Shown: in pieces, positions 7,449 through 16,141 of the stretch
Layout: each line of letters begins with the position of its first letter
Position numbering within the stretch: position 1 is the first letter of the stretch
From: a bacterium
GTDB taxonomy: Bacteria > Desulfobacterota > Binatia > Binatales > Binataceae
DNA: 37,474 nucleotides
Assembly (NCBI GenBank): GCA_014896235.1
Contig: JADBKU010000018.1
Span: 77,986-115,459, forward strand
Direction of reading: 5' to 3'
Notes under the pieces: generated by a model
What the model was told of the DNA's origin: nothing
The model's database searches: none
The model's input: the letters and a program-made list of their open reading frames with translations, nothing else
Translations under genes and position numbers: made by a program

Positions 7449-8627
7449 TTAACTCCAAACCGATGGAGGCACCGGAATCGGACCGCTCGGAACCAAGGTC
7501 GCCACTGAGACGTGCGGCCACGTCAGCGTGTTGAAGTTCAGAAACACCACCTGGGAATATTGAATCTGCGTCGAAAAAACCTTGATCACGCGCGGCGTCG
7601 TAATTTCGATCGGCGGATGCACTAGGAACTTCGGCAAAGGCTGGCCGGCGCCGCCGCCCTCGGCGTGGATCGTCATCGGCGGCTGGCCGACCTTGAAGAT
7701 CGGCACAACGATCGTGTGCTCGACTGTCTCGATCCAGAACGTCGCATTCATCTTCAACGTCTGCGCATTTGGTCCCGCCGGCGCCGGATTCGTCAGAGCG
7801 CCGGGGTTCCCGAGCAGAAAGGCGATATTCTCGGCGCCGCCGCCGAACAGCGGCGAGGCGGGATTGGTCGAAATCGAAATCGTGGTGGTTGAAGTGATCG
7901 CCTGCGAGGCGATGTGATTGCGCAAGACCGTGTTGGGATCGGTCAGCATCGCCTGCGTAATCGTCCCGGCCGCGATAAACGGGCCGAGGTCCTGCGGAAT
8001 CCGCGGCGTGCCGCTGTTGGCCGCCGTCTGGCTCGCGAACGGAATTTTGGTGTTTGGCGGCGCCGTCGTAAACGGCGTGATATCGACCGACGGGATCGTC
8101 GGCTTACCGCTAATTGTCGATGACGTTCCCTGCGCGACGATCGTCGTGCCGTGAGGGATCGACGCCATCCGCACCAGCGTCGTGCCCTCGGCCGGATCGC
8201 TGGTGGAGGGCACGATCACCCAGAGTCCCGGCTCCAGATGGATGCCGGTAGGCTGGGTCGGAATCGTGATATCCGAAATCGACTGCAGGTAGGGCACGCC
8301 GTTCAGGAAGACGTCGCGCTGCACCATCCCGCGGTTCGGCACGCTGCCGAGGCTCGCCGAAAACGACAAGGTCTCGGACGTAAGGTTGAGTTCCAGAATG
8401 TTATCGCTGCCAGGTTGCGGGACGGGCAGCGGCGTCGGCGTGGCCGGGTTCTGGGGCCGGAAGATGGTATTGAAGCCGTTTCCGACGAACGTGCCGGCGA
8501 AAGCGGCCAACGGGCCCAGGCTCGGCGCCGCCGACGGAATCACCTTGAACTTGGTGAGTGCGGAGACCTCGCCGAATCTGAAGCTGGCGGGCATCGATAC
8601 GGCGGATTCGAGTTTCGTTTCGCTCAT
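7449..8627 (-). CDS. Conserved beta-rich protein, possible heme-binding/nitrobindin-like N-terminal domain
   Basis: 392 residues, no signal peptide and no membrane helix. Very rich in Thr, Pro, Ile and Val, with short alternating hydrophobic runs typical of beta-barrels. The N-terminal half reads like a lipocalin/nitrobindin-type barrel (LGPLAAFAGTFVGNGFN at about 36-52, then NRGMVQRDVFLNG, GIHLEPGLWVIVPST and ASIPHGTTIVAQGT). Similar large proteins are often labelled 'heme-binding protein', but that label is from memory. The C-terminal half contains LKMNATFWIETVEHT and FLNFNTLTWPHVSVATLVP, suggesting a second sandwich. No conserved catalytic residue could be picked out. The ATG at 8627 has a strong GGGGAG 8 bases upstream, which fixes the start. 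It is monocistronic, with a hairpin at 7405-7433. Confidence 0.8.
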   Translation of the reverse strand: MSETKLESAVSMPASFRFGEVSALTKFKVIPSAAPSLGPLAAFAGTFVGNGFNTIFRPQNPATPTPLPVPQPGSDNILELNLTSETLSFSASLGSVPNRGMVQRDVFLNGVPYLQSISDITIPTQPTGIHLEPGLWVIVPSTSDPAEGTTLVRMASIPHGTTIVAQGTSSTISGKPTIPSVDITPFTTAPPNTKIPFASQTAANSGTPRIPQDLGPFIAAGTITQAMLTDPNTVLRNHIASQAITSTTTISISTNPASPLFGGGAENIAFLLGNPGALTNPAPAGPNAQTLKMNATFWIETVEHTIVVPIFKVGQPPMTIHAEGGGAGQPLPKFLVHPPIEITTPRVIKVFSTQIQYSQVVFLNFNTLTWPHVSVATLVPSGPIPVPPSVWS

Positions 8628-9126
8628 CTGTTTCTCCCCTTTTTGTAGAGCAGTTGGTGACGCTCACCGGATTGCGAGCGTTTGTTTCGATCGCTCCGCT
8701 CGCCACCATGCGCAACATCGGCGCCACCTCCGGATCAGAAAGAAAGGCTTAAGTTTGCGAATGAATTCAGATCGGAGGCGCCAAGGCAGGTTGGCGGCGC
8801 CTGCACAAATTGCATCATAGTGCTAGCAAAAGCGTCTATTAGCAGTCGTGGTGATGAAACATGCATTTAGTTTTATGCTGGGCTATGCTCGTCACAGTCA
8901 TCGCGCTGAAGCCGGCCATAAACTCATGAGCCGCATCGGCGACGGGGAACGGCTTGGTCGGCTCCCGCCGCGCCATTGGAAGCTTCGGCGCGAGCTACAT
9001 TTCAAAAAAAATCGATCGATTGCGGCGACATGGATGCCCGGGTCAAGCCCGGGCATGACGTAAGACAGGAAATTCGTTTACCTGAGCGACGCCATAACGC
9101 AGGCGGCGCTCAACGATCTAAACGAT
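8628..9126. other. 500-bp intergenic region, no gene seen
   Basis: No convincing reading frame or RNA gene. It contains an imperfect hairpin at 8776-8802 (arms GGCGCCAA and TTGGC/GGCGCC) about 150 bp upstream of the beta-rich gene, a more AT-rich stretch at about 8800-8890 that may hold promoters, and the dispersed palindrome copy at 9034-9056. Confidence 0.6.
9034..9056. repeat. Dispersed palindrome, copy 3 (stem-TCAAG-stem)
   Basis: Perfect 9-bp stem ATGCCCGGG (9034-9042) and CCCGGGCAT (9048-9056) around TCAAG, followed by GAC as in copy 1. Stem bases differ from copy 1 in a compensatory way (GGCC to GCCC and GGCC to GGGC), so pairing is maintained although sequence changed. That points to selection or spread as a hairpin. 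Confidence 0.85.
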
Positions 9127-10149
9127 CTAGCGGAAAGCGGGAATCACCTTCGCGGCGAAGAGTTCCAGATGCTCCTGCGCCCAGCGCGGCGGCAATCCCG
9201 GCGGCAGCGTCCACGAATAGTAATGCGTGACGGGAACCTTGCCGATATATTCGCGAATCATGCGGATGCACTCGGCGGGGTCGGCGACTTTCAGTCCGCC
9301 GGTCTCGCGCAGATGCGCGCGGTCGCGGATATAGACCGGGTTGCGGTTCTGCCCCGCCTTGGCCGCCCACTCGGTGTATAGATTCGACTGGTAAATGATA
9401 TGGTCGGCGGCTTCGTTGAAGGTCTTTTCCGGATCGTTCGAGCAGATAAGCCATCGATGGCCCCCGCCGAAGCGAACGTTATCGACCGCTTTTCCAGCCT
9501 TGCGCAATTCTTCAACGTACGCCTCATAAACGCGGCGCGAAGCGTCGGGCGCGGTGAATCCGTCGGCGTAGCGGACCGCGCGGCGCAACGCGGGCGGCGT
9601 AAAGCCGCCGACCCAAATCGGCGGGCGTGGACGCTGAATCGGCTCCGGGGTCAGCCTGACCTTGTTGACCTCGAAGAATTTTCCCTTGAACGACAGCGTC
9701 TCGCCTTGCAGCAGCCGGCCAATAATTTCGAGCGCTTCGTTGGTGCGGCCGCCGCGCTCGTTGAACGGCACATTGAAGCCGTGAAATTCCTCGACCTTGT
9801 AACCGACGCCGACCCCCAACTCGAAACGTCCGCCGGAGATGACATCGACCACCGCGATATCTTCGGCGAGCCGCACCGGATTGTGGAACGGCATCAGGAG
9901 CACGCCGAGCGGAATCCGTATACGTTTGGTGCGCGCGGCGATGGCGGCCGCGGCCGGCAGCATCGCGGGCAAATAGCCGTCGTCGATAAAGTGATGCTCG
10001 GAGAGCCAGACGTCGTCGAAGCCGTGATCCTCGGCCCAAACGATCTGGTCGAGAATTTCGCGGTAGAGCCGATCATAGGGCTGCCGCCATTGAGCGGGAT
10101 TGCGGAAATCGTACCAAAGACCGAAACGGACTTTTTGTGTCGTGCTCAT
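9127..10149 (-). CDS. LLM-class flavin-dependent oxidoreductase
   Basis: 340 residues from the ATG at 10149 (MSTTQKVRFGLWYDFRNP). An in-frame extension to 10227 exists but is unlike the family. It is a bacterial-luciferase-like monooxygenase/reductase using FMN or F420. Family signatures are clear: GFDDVWLSEHHFIDDGYLP near 43-61, RTKRIRIPLGVLLMPFHNPVRLAEDIAVVD, GGRFELGVGVGY, GGRTNEALEIIGRLLQGE, and PPIWVGGFTPPALRRAVRYADGF. The C-terminus is complete. GGAG lies about 14 bases before the ATG. It stands apart from the efflux operon upstream (114-bp gap), so I treat it as its own unit. The substrate is unknown; such enzymes act on alkanesulfonates, aromatic acids or F420-linked substrates. Confidence 0.88.
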   Translation of the reverse strand: MSTTQKVRFGLWYDFRNPAQWRQPYDRLYREILDQIVWAEDHGFDDVWLSEHHFIDDGYLPAMLPAAAAIAARTKRIRIPLGVLLMPFHNPVRLAEDIAVVDVISGGRFELGVGVGYKVEEFHGFNVPFNERGGRTNEALEIIGRLLQGETLSFKGKFFEVNKVRLTPEPIQRPRPPIWVGGFTPPALRRAVRYADGFTAPDASRRVYEAYVEELRKAGKAVDNVRFGGGHRWLICSNDPEKTFNEAADHIIYQSNLYTEWAAKAGQNRNPVYIRDRAHLRETGGLKVADPAECIRMIREYIGKVPVTHYYSWTLPPGLPPRWAQEHLELFAAKVIPAFR

Positions 10150-10263
10150 CGAGGACGCGCTCCAAAATGACTCACGCCGCGCTTGAACGGCGTGATCGCA
10201 AAGCGATACCACCGACCGATTTCGCACATGCCACGGCTCGCGCGCAACCTCCCGCGCGCAGGT

Positions 10264-13200
10264 TCAATCGATCGCGCGCAACCCCTCGGCAGGCGCCGCG
10301 TTCTCGGCGTCCGCCGCGGCGGCGCCGTTGCCCGATCCGCCCGCGAACCATTCGTAAAGGATGGGCATCACGTACAGCGTAAAAGGGGTCGCCGTAATCA
10401 GTCCGCCGATCACGACGGTGGCGAGCGGGCGCTGCACTTCCGCGCCCGCGCCGTGCGATATCGCCATCGGGATAAAGCCGAAGAGCGCCACCAGCGAGGC
10501 CATCAGGATCGGCCGCAGGCGATCCCTGACGCCGGTTTCGAGCGCAAAGGCGAGCGGATGACCGGCTTCGCGCAAGCGGTTGATTTCCGACACCAGCACA
10601 ACGCCGTTGAGCACGGAGACGCCGAAGAGCGTGATGAAGCCGACGCCGGCGGTGATCGAAAAAGTGAGGTCGCGGGCGAAGAGCGCAAGAATTCCACCCG
10701 CGGCGCCGATCAGAACGTTGCTGAAGATCAGCAACGCCAGCCGCATCGAGGAGAACGTGTTGTAGAGCAGAACAAGGATGAGCAGCAGGGAGGCCGGCGC
10801 GAGCACCATCAGGCGAGCCGACGCGCGCGACAAATTTTCATACTGGCCGCCCCATTCGAGCCGCCATCCCTTCGGCATCTGGACTTGGCTTGCGATCGCG
10901 GAGCGCGCGCGTGAAACGAACGTCGCCAGATCGACGCCGCGGACGTTGGCCGCGACCGTGACCTGGCGCGTGAGGTTGGTGCGCCAGATCGAAACCGGAC
11001 CTTCGTTCTGATCGAATTCAACCAACTGGGCGATTGGAATCAGAGCGCCGTTGGGCGCGGCGATCTTGATGTCGCGAAGGCGCTCGAGGCTGGAGCGCGC
11101 GGCTTCGTCGAAACGCACCTGCAAGGGGAAGCGCGCCTGTCCTTCCATCACCTGCCCGACCACGTGGCCGCCGATCGTCTCGACCGCGTCGAGCACGTCG
11201 CCGGCGTTGATGCCGTAGCGGGCGATGGCGGCGCGATCGATCCTGATGTTGATCGAGGGCAAGCCGTAGCGAGGAATCATCTTCAAGTCGGCGGCTCCGG
11301 GCAGCGCGGCGATAACGGTCCGGATTTTGCGGCCGAGCGCCATCATCTTGTCGAGATCGTCGCCGTAGATGCGGATTGCGACGTCGCCCTTGACGCCGGC
11401 GATCATGTCGTTGACGCGCGATTCTATCGGCTGCGAAAAGCCGAAGCTCATTTCGGGGACGCGGCGCGCGAGTTGGCGCGAGATTTCGCCGATCAGCTCC
11501 TCGCGGTTGCGCACGCGCCATTCGCGGCGGGGCTTGAGAAAGACATAAACGTCGCTTTCGTCAGGGCCGATCGTGTCGGTGGCGATTTCGGGCCGGCCAA
11601 TTCGGCTGACGACGTGCGCGACCTCGGGAAGTTCGAGCATCGCTTTTTCGGCCGCGGTCGAAGCGCGCACGGCGTCTTCAAGCGAGATGCTCGGAACCTG
11701 CATCACGTCGAGGTTAAGCGCGCCCTCGTCAAGAGTCGGAATGAATTCGGCGCCGAGAAACGGCGCGATCGCGAAGCTCGCGATCAGCACGGCCGCCGCG
11801 GCGGCGACCGCGATTCGGGGCCGCGCGCCGATCCATCGCGCCACGCGATCGTGGATGCGCTCGGCCTGACGGGCGGTCCACGGTTCGCCAACGGACGTGC
11901 GCCGCAAAAAGATCGAGGTCATCACCGGCACATAAGTGAGCGCGAAGATGAGCGAGCCGACGAGCGCGAAGATCACCGTCAGCGCCATCGGGCGGAACAT
12001 CTTCCCTTCAACGTTCTGAAAACTCAGGATCGGCAGGTAAACGACGATAATTATGCCGATCGCGAAAACGATCGGGCGCAGGACCTCGCGGCCGGCTTCG
12101 AACACGATATGGGCCATCGAACGCGCCGGGTCGCGCTCGCGCGCCATGCGATGGAAAACGTTTTCGACCATCACGACCGAGCCGTCGACGATGAGTCCGA
12201 AATCGATCGCGCCGAGGCTCATCAGGTTGCCCGATACGCCCATCCGGTTCATGCCGATGAAGGCGGCGAGCATCGCAAGCGGAATCACGGACGCGACGAT
12301 CAGGCTGGCGCGCAAATCGCCGAGGAACAGGAACAACAGCAGGGTGACGAGAATTGCGCCCTCGATCAGGTTGTGCGCGACCGTGTCGATGGTGCGGGCG
12401 ATCAATTCCGAGCGGTCGTAGTAAGGAACGATTTTCACGCCCGGCGGCAGCGTCGGTTCGATTTGAGCGAGCTTGGCTTTGACGCCGTCGACGACGATGC
12501 GCGAGTTCTGCCCGATCAGCAGCATCACGACGCCGGCGACGGTTTCGCCCTTGCCGTCATGAGTGACGGCGCCCTGCCGCAGCATCGGGGCGAAAGCGAC
12601 ACGGCCGAGATTGCGGATATAGATGGGCACGCCGCGATGGCTGCCGACGACCACGTCGCCGACGTCTGCAAGGCTGCCGATCAGCGCGGAGCCGCGAATC
12701 ACCTCCTGCTCGCCGTTGCGCACGATGTAGCCGCCCCCGGCGCTCATGTTGTTGCGTTTGAGCGCGCGGAAAACGTCTTCGAGACTAAGGCCGTAGGCGA
12801 CTAGCGAATCTGGCCGCAACTGGACTTCATAGGTCTTCAGTTCGCCGCCGTAGGAATTCACTTCGACGACGCCCGGGACCTCTTTGAGGCGGGGCGCGAT
12901 TTGCCAGTCGAGGATCGAGCGCAGATCCATCAGGGAGCGATGAGGATCGACCACTTCGAACTGGAAGATTTCGCCGAGGGTGGTCGAAACCGGCGTCATT
13001 TCGGGCGGACCATAGCCCGGCGGCAGCATCGCGGCGGCGGACGGCAGGCGTTCCATCACCAGACGGCGCGCGAAATAGATATCGAGTCCCTCGTCGAAGT
13101 AGACCGAAACCGAAGACAGTCCGAAACGCAAAATCGAGCGGATTTCGGCAATGCCGGCCAGCCCGCGCATCGAGACTTCGATCGGGAAAGTGATCAGCTT

Positions 13201-13386
13201 TTCGACTTCGACCGCGCCGAGGCCTGGCGCTTCGGCGACGATCTGAACGACATTGGGGGTGACGTCGGGCGAGGCGTCGATCGGCAAAAGCGTCATCGCG
13301 CGCAAGCCGATGGCGACGAAGACGACGACCAGGAGGATCGTCATGAGTCGATTTTTCAGGGCCGCTTCGAACAGTCGCTGCGACAT
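10264..13386 (-). CDS. czcA: Heavy-metal efflux RND transporter (CzcA/CusA family)
   Basis: 1040-residue inner-membrane proton/metal antiporter that moves metal ions from periplasm or cytoplasm through the tripartite pump. Seen: first membrane helix at 13-33 followed by PIDASPDVTPN and the family stretch LITFPIEVSMRGLAGI. TLPPGVKIVPYYDRSELI at about 312-329 is diagnostic of HME-RND pumps. Transmembrane helix 4 carries the proton-relay acids Asp395, Asp401 and Glu408 in DFGLIVDGSVVMVEN. A second porter domain follows, and FGVSVLNGVVLVSEINRLREAG lies near the end. Length fits the family. It is the last gene of a three-gene operon, 3 bp after the adaptor gene. Cu/Ag versus Co/Zn/Cd specificity cannot be settled by eye. 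The symbol is by family, not by proven ion. Confidence 0.93.
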   Translation of the reverse strand: MSQRLFEAALKNRLMTILLVVVFVAIGLRAMTLLPIDASPDVTPNVVQIVAEAPGLGAVEVEKLITFPIEVSMRGLAGIAEIRSILRFGLSSVSVYFDEGLDIYFARRLVMERLPSAAAMLPPGYGPPEMTPVSTTLGEIFQFEVVDPHRSLMDLRSILDWQIAPRLKEVPGVVEVNSYGGELKTYEVQLRPDSLVAYGLSLEDVFRALKRNNMSAGGGYIVRNGEQEVIRGSALIGSLADVGDVVVGSHRGVPIYIRNLGRVAFAPMLRQGAVTHDGKGETVAGVVMLLIGQNSRIVVDGVKAKLAQIEPTLPPGVKIVPYYDRSELIARTIDTVAHNLIEGAILVTLLLFLFLGDLRASLIVASVIPLAMLAAFIGMNRMGVSGNLMSLGAIDFGLIVDGSVVMVENVFHRMARERDPARSMAHIVFEAGREVLRPIVFAIGIIIVVYLPILSFQNVEGKMFRPMALTVIFALVGSLIFALTYVPVMTSIFLRRTSVGEPWTARQAERIHDRVARWIGARPRIAVAAAAAVLIASFAIAPFLGAEFIPTLDEGALNLDVMQVPSISLEDAVRASTAAEKAMLELPEVAHVVSRIGRPEIATDTIGPDESDVYVFLKPRREWRVRNREELIGEISRQLARRVPEMSFGFSQPIESRVNDMIAGVKGDVAIRIYGDDLDKMMALGRKIRTVIAALPGAADLKMIPRYGLPSINIRIDRAAIARYGINAGDVLDAVETIGGHVVGQVMEGQARFPLQVRFDEAARSSLERLRDIKIAAPNGALIPIAQLVEFDQNEGPVSIWRTNLTRQVTVAANVRGVDLATFVSRARSAIASQVQMPKGWRLEWGGQYENLSRASARLMVLAPASLLLILVLLYNTFSSMRLALLIFSNVLIGAAGGILALFARDLTFSITAGVGFITLFGVSVLNGVVLVSEINRLREAGHPLAFALETGVRDRLRPILMASLVALFGFIPMAISHGAGAEVQRPLATVVIGGLITATPFTLYVMPILYEWFAGGSGNGAAAADAENAAPAEGLRAID

Positions 13387-13389
13387 GAT

Positions 13390-14517
13390 TTATTCGCCCG
13401 CGGTGCGCATGAAGAGCGTTTTAAGCGCGAGCCCGCCGTGGCTGACAACCTGCTCGCCGGGAGAAACCCCGGAAAGAATCGCGACTTGTCCGCCGCCGGC
13501 GGCGCCGAGCGTCACGTCGCGAACGCGGTAAACGCCGCCGCCTTCCGGGATGAAGACCACCTTGCGCCCACCGAGGTCGAAGACCGCGGACTCCGGCACC
13601 ACCACGCCTTCCGACGTTCCGCCTGCCGAAATCTCGGCGTGGCCGAACATCCCGGGTTTCAGCAAATGCCCCGGATTGGGCACTTCGATGCGCGCCTGGA
13701 CGGTGCGGTTCGCACGGTCTACTTCGTCGCTGATGTAAGTCACCGAGCCGGCAAATGTGCGCTTTGGATACGCGTCTACCTCGACCGTCGCGCTGGCGCC
13801 TTGGTGAAGTCGGGCGAGGTCGTGTTCGAAAACATTCGCGGTCATCCAGACACGGTCCAAATTGATTACGACCAGCGGTTCGTCATTTCGATCGACCATG
13901 GCGCCGAGAGTCAAATTGCGTTTGACCAGCGTTCCCGAAATCGGAGAGACGAGCGCGAAATCTGATAGAGCGCCGCCTTTTTCAGACCAGTTCAGAGCTT
14001 CTGGTTCGACGCCGGGAACGAGTATCCGCAAGTTCTCGCGCGCGGTTTTGTAATTCGCCGCCGCGGTGGCCTGCGCCGCGCGCGCCTCCAGAAGGTCTTT
14101 GAGCGACGCGATTTTACGCGCGTAAAGATCTTCTTCGCGTTTTAAATTCTGATTCGCTATGTCAGCGAGGGCGCGGGATTTCAAATATTCGGCCTTGGCT
14201 TGTCCGAATTCCATGCTGCTCAGAATCGCCAGCGGCTGTCCGGCGGCGACCTGCTGGCCGGGCTGGACGACAAGTTTGACTACTCGTGCGGGAATTTGGG
14301 TCGCGACGATAGTAACGGCGTTCGCGTCGGGCTCGACCGTCGCCGTCGCGGCGATGTTGGCGGCGACCGGCTTGGCCGCGACCGTCGCAGCAACGATCTC
14401 ATGTTCCGCGGCCGAATCAGGCGCGAGCTTGACCGTCAGATTTTCGCGCGGCGCAGCCGCCGCCAGAGCGCTTGCAAAGACGAGCCAACCGAACGTCGCG
14501 AACGCCGCCGTCTTCAT
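13390..14517 (-). CDS. czcB: RND efflux periplasmic adaptor (CzcB/CusB family)
   Basis: 375-residue membrane fusion protein bridging the inner-membrane pump and outer-membrane channel. An N-terminal hydrophobic stretch (about 3-22, ending ALAAAAPRE) is a signal sequence. The lipoyl/barrel-sandwich halves are at about 80-105 (VVKLVVQPGQQVAAGQPLAIL) and 185-215 (LVSPISGTLVKRNLTLGAMVD), flanking an alpha-helical hairpin at about 110-170 rich in Ala, Glu and Arg. The beta-barrel and membrane-proximal domains follow (VDAYPKRTFAGSVTYI, HLLKPGMFGHAEI, VPESAVF). No His-rich metal-binding N-terminus is present. It overlaps the upstream outer-membrane gene by 4 bp and is followed 3 bp later by the pump gene, so the three are translationally linked. 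Confidence 0.92.
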   Translation of the reverse strand: MKTAAFATFGWLVFASALAAAAPRENLTVKLAPDSAAEHEIVAATVAAKPVAANIAATATVEPDANAVTIVATQIPARVVKLVVQPGQQVAAGQPLAILSSMEFGQAKAEYLKSRALADIANQNLKREEDLYARKIASLKDLLEARAAQATAAANYKTARENLRILVPGVEPEALNWSEKGGALSDFALVSPISGTLVKRNLTLGAMVDRNDEPLVVINLDRVWMTANVFEHDLARLHQGASATVEVDAYPKRTFAGSVTYISDEVDRANRTVQARIEVPNPGHLLKPGMFGHAEISAGGTSEGVVVPESAVFDLGGRKVVFIPEGGGVYRVRDVTLGAAGGGQVAILSGVSPGEQVVSHGGLALKTLFMRTAGE

Positions 14518-15797
14518 CGAATGCCGCCGACCGCCAGATCCAGCGCGACTTCCGCCGCTGCAAGATTGAATTGCGCGTTGACATCGCCAATACGCGCTTC
14601 AAACGCCTGCCTTTCCGCGACCGAAAGACTGAGCAAATCGAGCTTGCCCGCGACAAACGCGGCGTCAAGCAGTTCAAAACTTTCGCGCGCAGGAGCGACA
14701 ATGCTTCTGCGGTTTATCTCGACCACTTCCAACGCGGTCCGGTATCTATCCCATCCGGCGGCAACTTCCCGCGCGATGTCGAGATCGAGCGCCCGCAACC
14801 GATCGCGCGCTTGCAAAAGCCGCGCGTCAATCTGCGTCGCCTCGGCCTGGCGGCGATTGAAGAGCGGCAGCGGAACGCCGATCGTCACTCCGTAAAAGCG
14901 CTCCGAGACGACTTCGCGGCCCATGAAGGCGCCTACGGTTGGATTCGGCAGCGCGAGACGCCGATTGAGTTTTGCTTCGGTTTCGAGGCGCGCGATTTCG
15001 AGTTTAGCGGCGCGGTAGTCAGGTCGATTGTCCCGGGCCATAGCGACCAGCTTCTCAAGATCGACCGGCAGCGGTTCGACTTGCAGGTCGCCGGCCGGCT
15101 CAGGTTTCGCACCCGCGGCGCCGCCGAGCAGCCGGCCCAGGCTCAGGCGTTCGATCTGATAGCGATCGAAAGCCTCGAGCAAGGCGCGCCTGCTTTGACC
15201 GTAGCGGACGCGGGCCAGATTCGCATCAATCTGACCGATCTCGCCGGCCTTGAGCCGCGCCTGAGCGGCGTCGTTGAGCCTACCATCGAGCGCCGCCAAC
15301 TCTTTGAACAGATTCGTCGCGAGCCGTTCGCGTACGGCCGCGTAATAGGTCAGTTTGACCGCCGCGATCAACAGTCGCTTCTGATTCGCGAAGTCGGCGG
15401 CGGCGCGATTGACGGCGTAATGGGCGCTTTGTCGGCGCAGGGCCGGCTGGCCGAAAACCTCCAGTTGCTGCGACAGATCGACGCGCCAATCCTCGGAATC
15501 CCACTGCTCCGAACTGTGGCGATAGTCGCCGCCGGCAGACGCCTCAGGATTATATTGACTAATGTAATTGGCGCGCACCAGTTCGCCATGAACGAACAGC
15601 AACTCGCGCGACGCCGCGGCATAATCGGGATTGGCGGCAATCGCGAAGGCGATCGCATCTTCCAGCGAGACACGCCGCGCTTCCGACGAAGCCGCAGACA
15701 CGATACGCGCGCATGCGCCTAATCCAACTATAACGGATGCGAGAAATAGCCAGTTTTTCGCTCGGAACCAGCCGAACCTCGGTCGCGTCATAACCAT
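14514..15797 (-). CDS. czcC: TolC/CzcC-family outer-membrane efflux protein
   Basis: 427-residue outer-membrane channel subunit. The N-terminus has a signal sequence. LGAC at 26-29 could be a lipobox (Cys29), or cleavage may follow VSA near 36. The mature part starts with the family phrase VSLEDAIAFAIAANPDYAAASREL and contains two long alpha-helical repeats of about 180 residues with heptad-like Leu/Ala spacing; LPNPTVGAFMGRE and YGVTIGVPLPLFNRRQAEATQ mark the second beta/helix repeat, as in CzcC/CusC. The start at 15797 (MVMTRPRF) or two codons later lacks a clear ribosome site. It is the first gene of the czcCBA-like operon, with a candidate sigma-54 promoter about 80-90 bp upstream. Confidence 0.88.
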   Translation of the reverse strand: MVMTRPRFGWFRAKNWLFLASVIVGLGACARIVSAASSEARRVSLEDAIAFAIAANPDYAAASRELLFVHGELVRANYISQYNPEASAGGDYRHSSEQWDSEDWRVDLSQQLEVFGQPALRRQSAHYAVNRAAADFANQKRLLIAAVKLTYYAAVRERLATNLFKELAALDGRLNDAAQARLKAGEIGQIDANLARVRYGQSRRALLEAFDRYQIERLSLGRLLGGAAGAKPEPAGDLQVEPLPVDLEKLVAMARDNRPDYRAAKLEIARLETEAKLNRRLALPNPTVGAFMGREVVSERFYGVTIGVPLPLFNRRQAEATQIDARLLQARDRLRALDLDIAREVAAGWDRYRTALEVVEINRRSIVAPARESFELLDAAFVAGKLDLLSLSVAERQAFEARIGDVNAQFNLAAAEVALDLAVGGIR

Positions 15798-15875
15798 CTA
15801 AAGAGATGCCGGCGTTTTTGGCCAATTCGGCGCGGCGCTTATTTCCGCACCAGACAACATGACCGAAGTCGATAA

Positions 15876-15890
15876 ACACTTTTCGTGCCA
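15876..15890 (-). promoter_or_regulatory. Candidate sigma-54 promoter for the metal efflux operon
   Basis: On the minus strand TGGCACG (15890 to 15884) is a perfect -24 element. After the canonical 10-bp interval from GG comes GT (15877-15876) in GTGTT, where the consensus has TTGCA/T. So the -24 is ideal and the -12 is one step off. Transcription would start near 15864, leaving a leader of about 67 bases before the first gene. The adjacent NtrC-type regulator and the opposing sigma-54 match support it. Confidence 0.5.
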
Positions 15891-15963
15891 GCATAAAATC
15901 CATCTAAATCGCATTTAAACGCCACCCCGCATCGACGAACGAGGCGTATTTGCCCTTCTCGCG

Positions 15964-15978
15964 CGCCCCACTGTGGCG
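15964..15978. promoter_or_regulatory. Candidate activator site between divergent promoters
   Basis: Imperfect dyad of pattern CGCCnCA-C-TGnGGCG (15964-15978), about 50 bp upstream of the plus-strand -24 element and about 75 bp upstream of the minus-strand one. This is where an NtrC-type activator could serve both promoters. There is only one copy and no alignment, so it is weakly supported. Confidence 0.25.
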
Positions 15979-16027
15979 AATATCCCCAGATGGCGCAGCG
16001 CAGGCCCAATTTTTGGCGTTTTATCAA

Positions 16028-16042
16028 TGGCAAGAAAATTGC
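16028..16042 (+). promoter_or_regulatory. Candidate sigma-54 promoter for the kinase/regulator operon
   Basis: TGGCAAG, four bases, then TTGCT: the -24 GG (16029-16030) and -12 GC (16041-16042) are exactly 10 bp apart, with one deviation from TGGCACG-N4-TTGCT. A start near 16054 would leave a leader of about 88 bases before the kinase ATG at 16142. A regulator of the sigma-54-activating class is encoded by this transcript, consistent with autoregulation. Confidence 0.6.
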
Positions 16043-16141
16043 TGCCATGAATTCTTCAAGCGATCCATGGCAAACGCGGCGGTTATTGAACGATTCGCTA
16101 ACCGGCGGGAAGCGCGGCCGAAAACAGCTAGACTATTCTTC

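Noticed and set aside
11164..12804. 546-codon plus-strand ORF
   Set aside because: Antisense shadow of the RND pump gene; composition reflects GC-rich codon periodicity.
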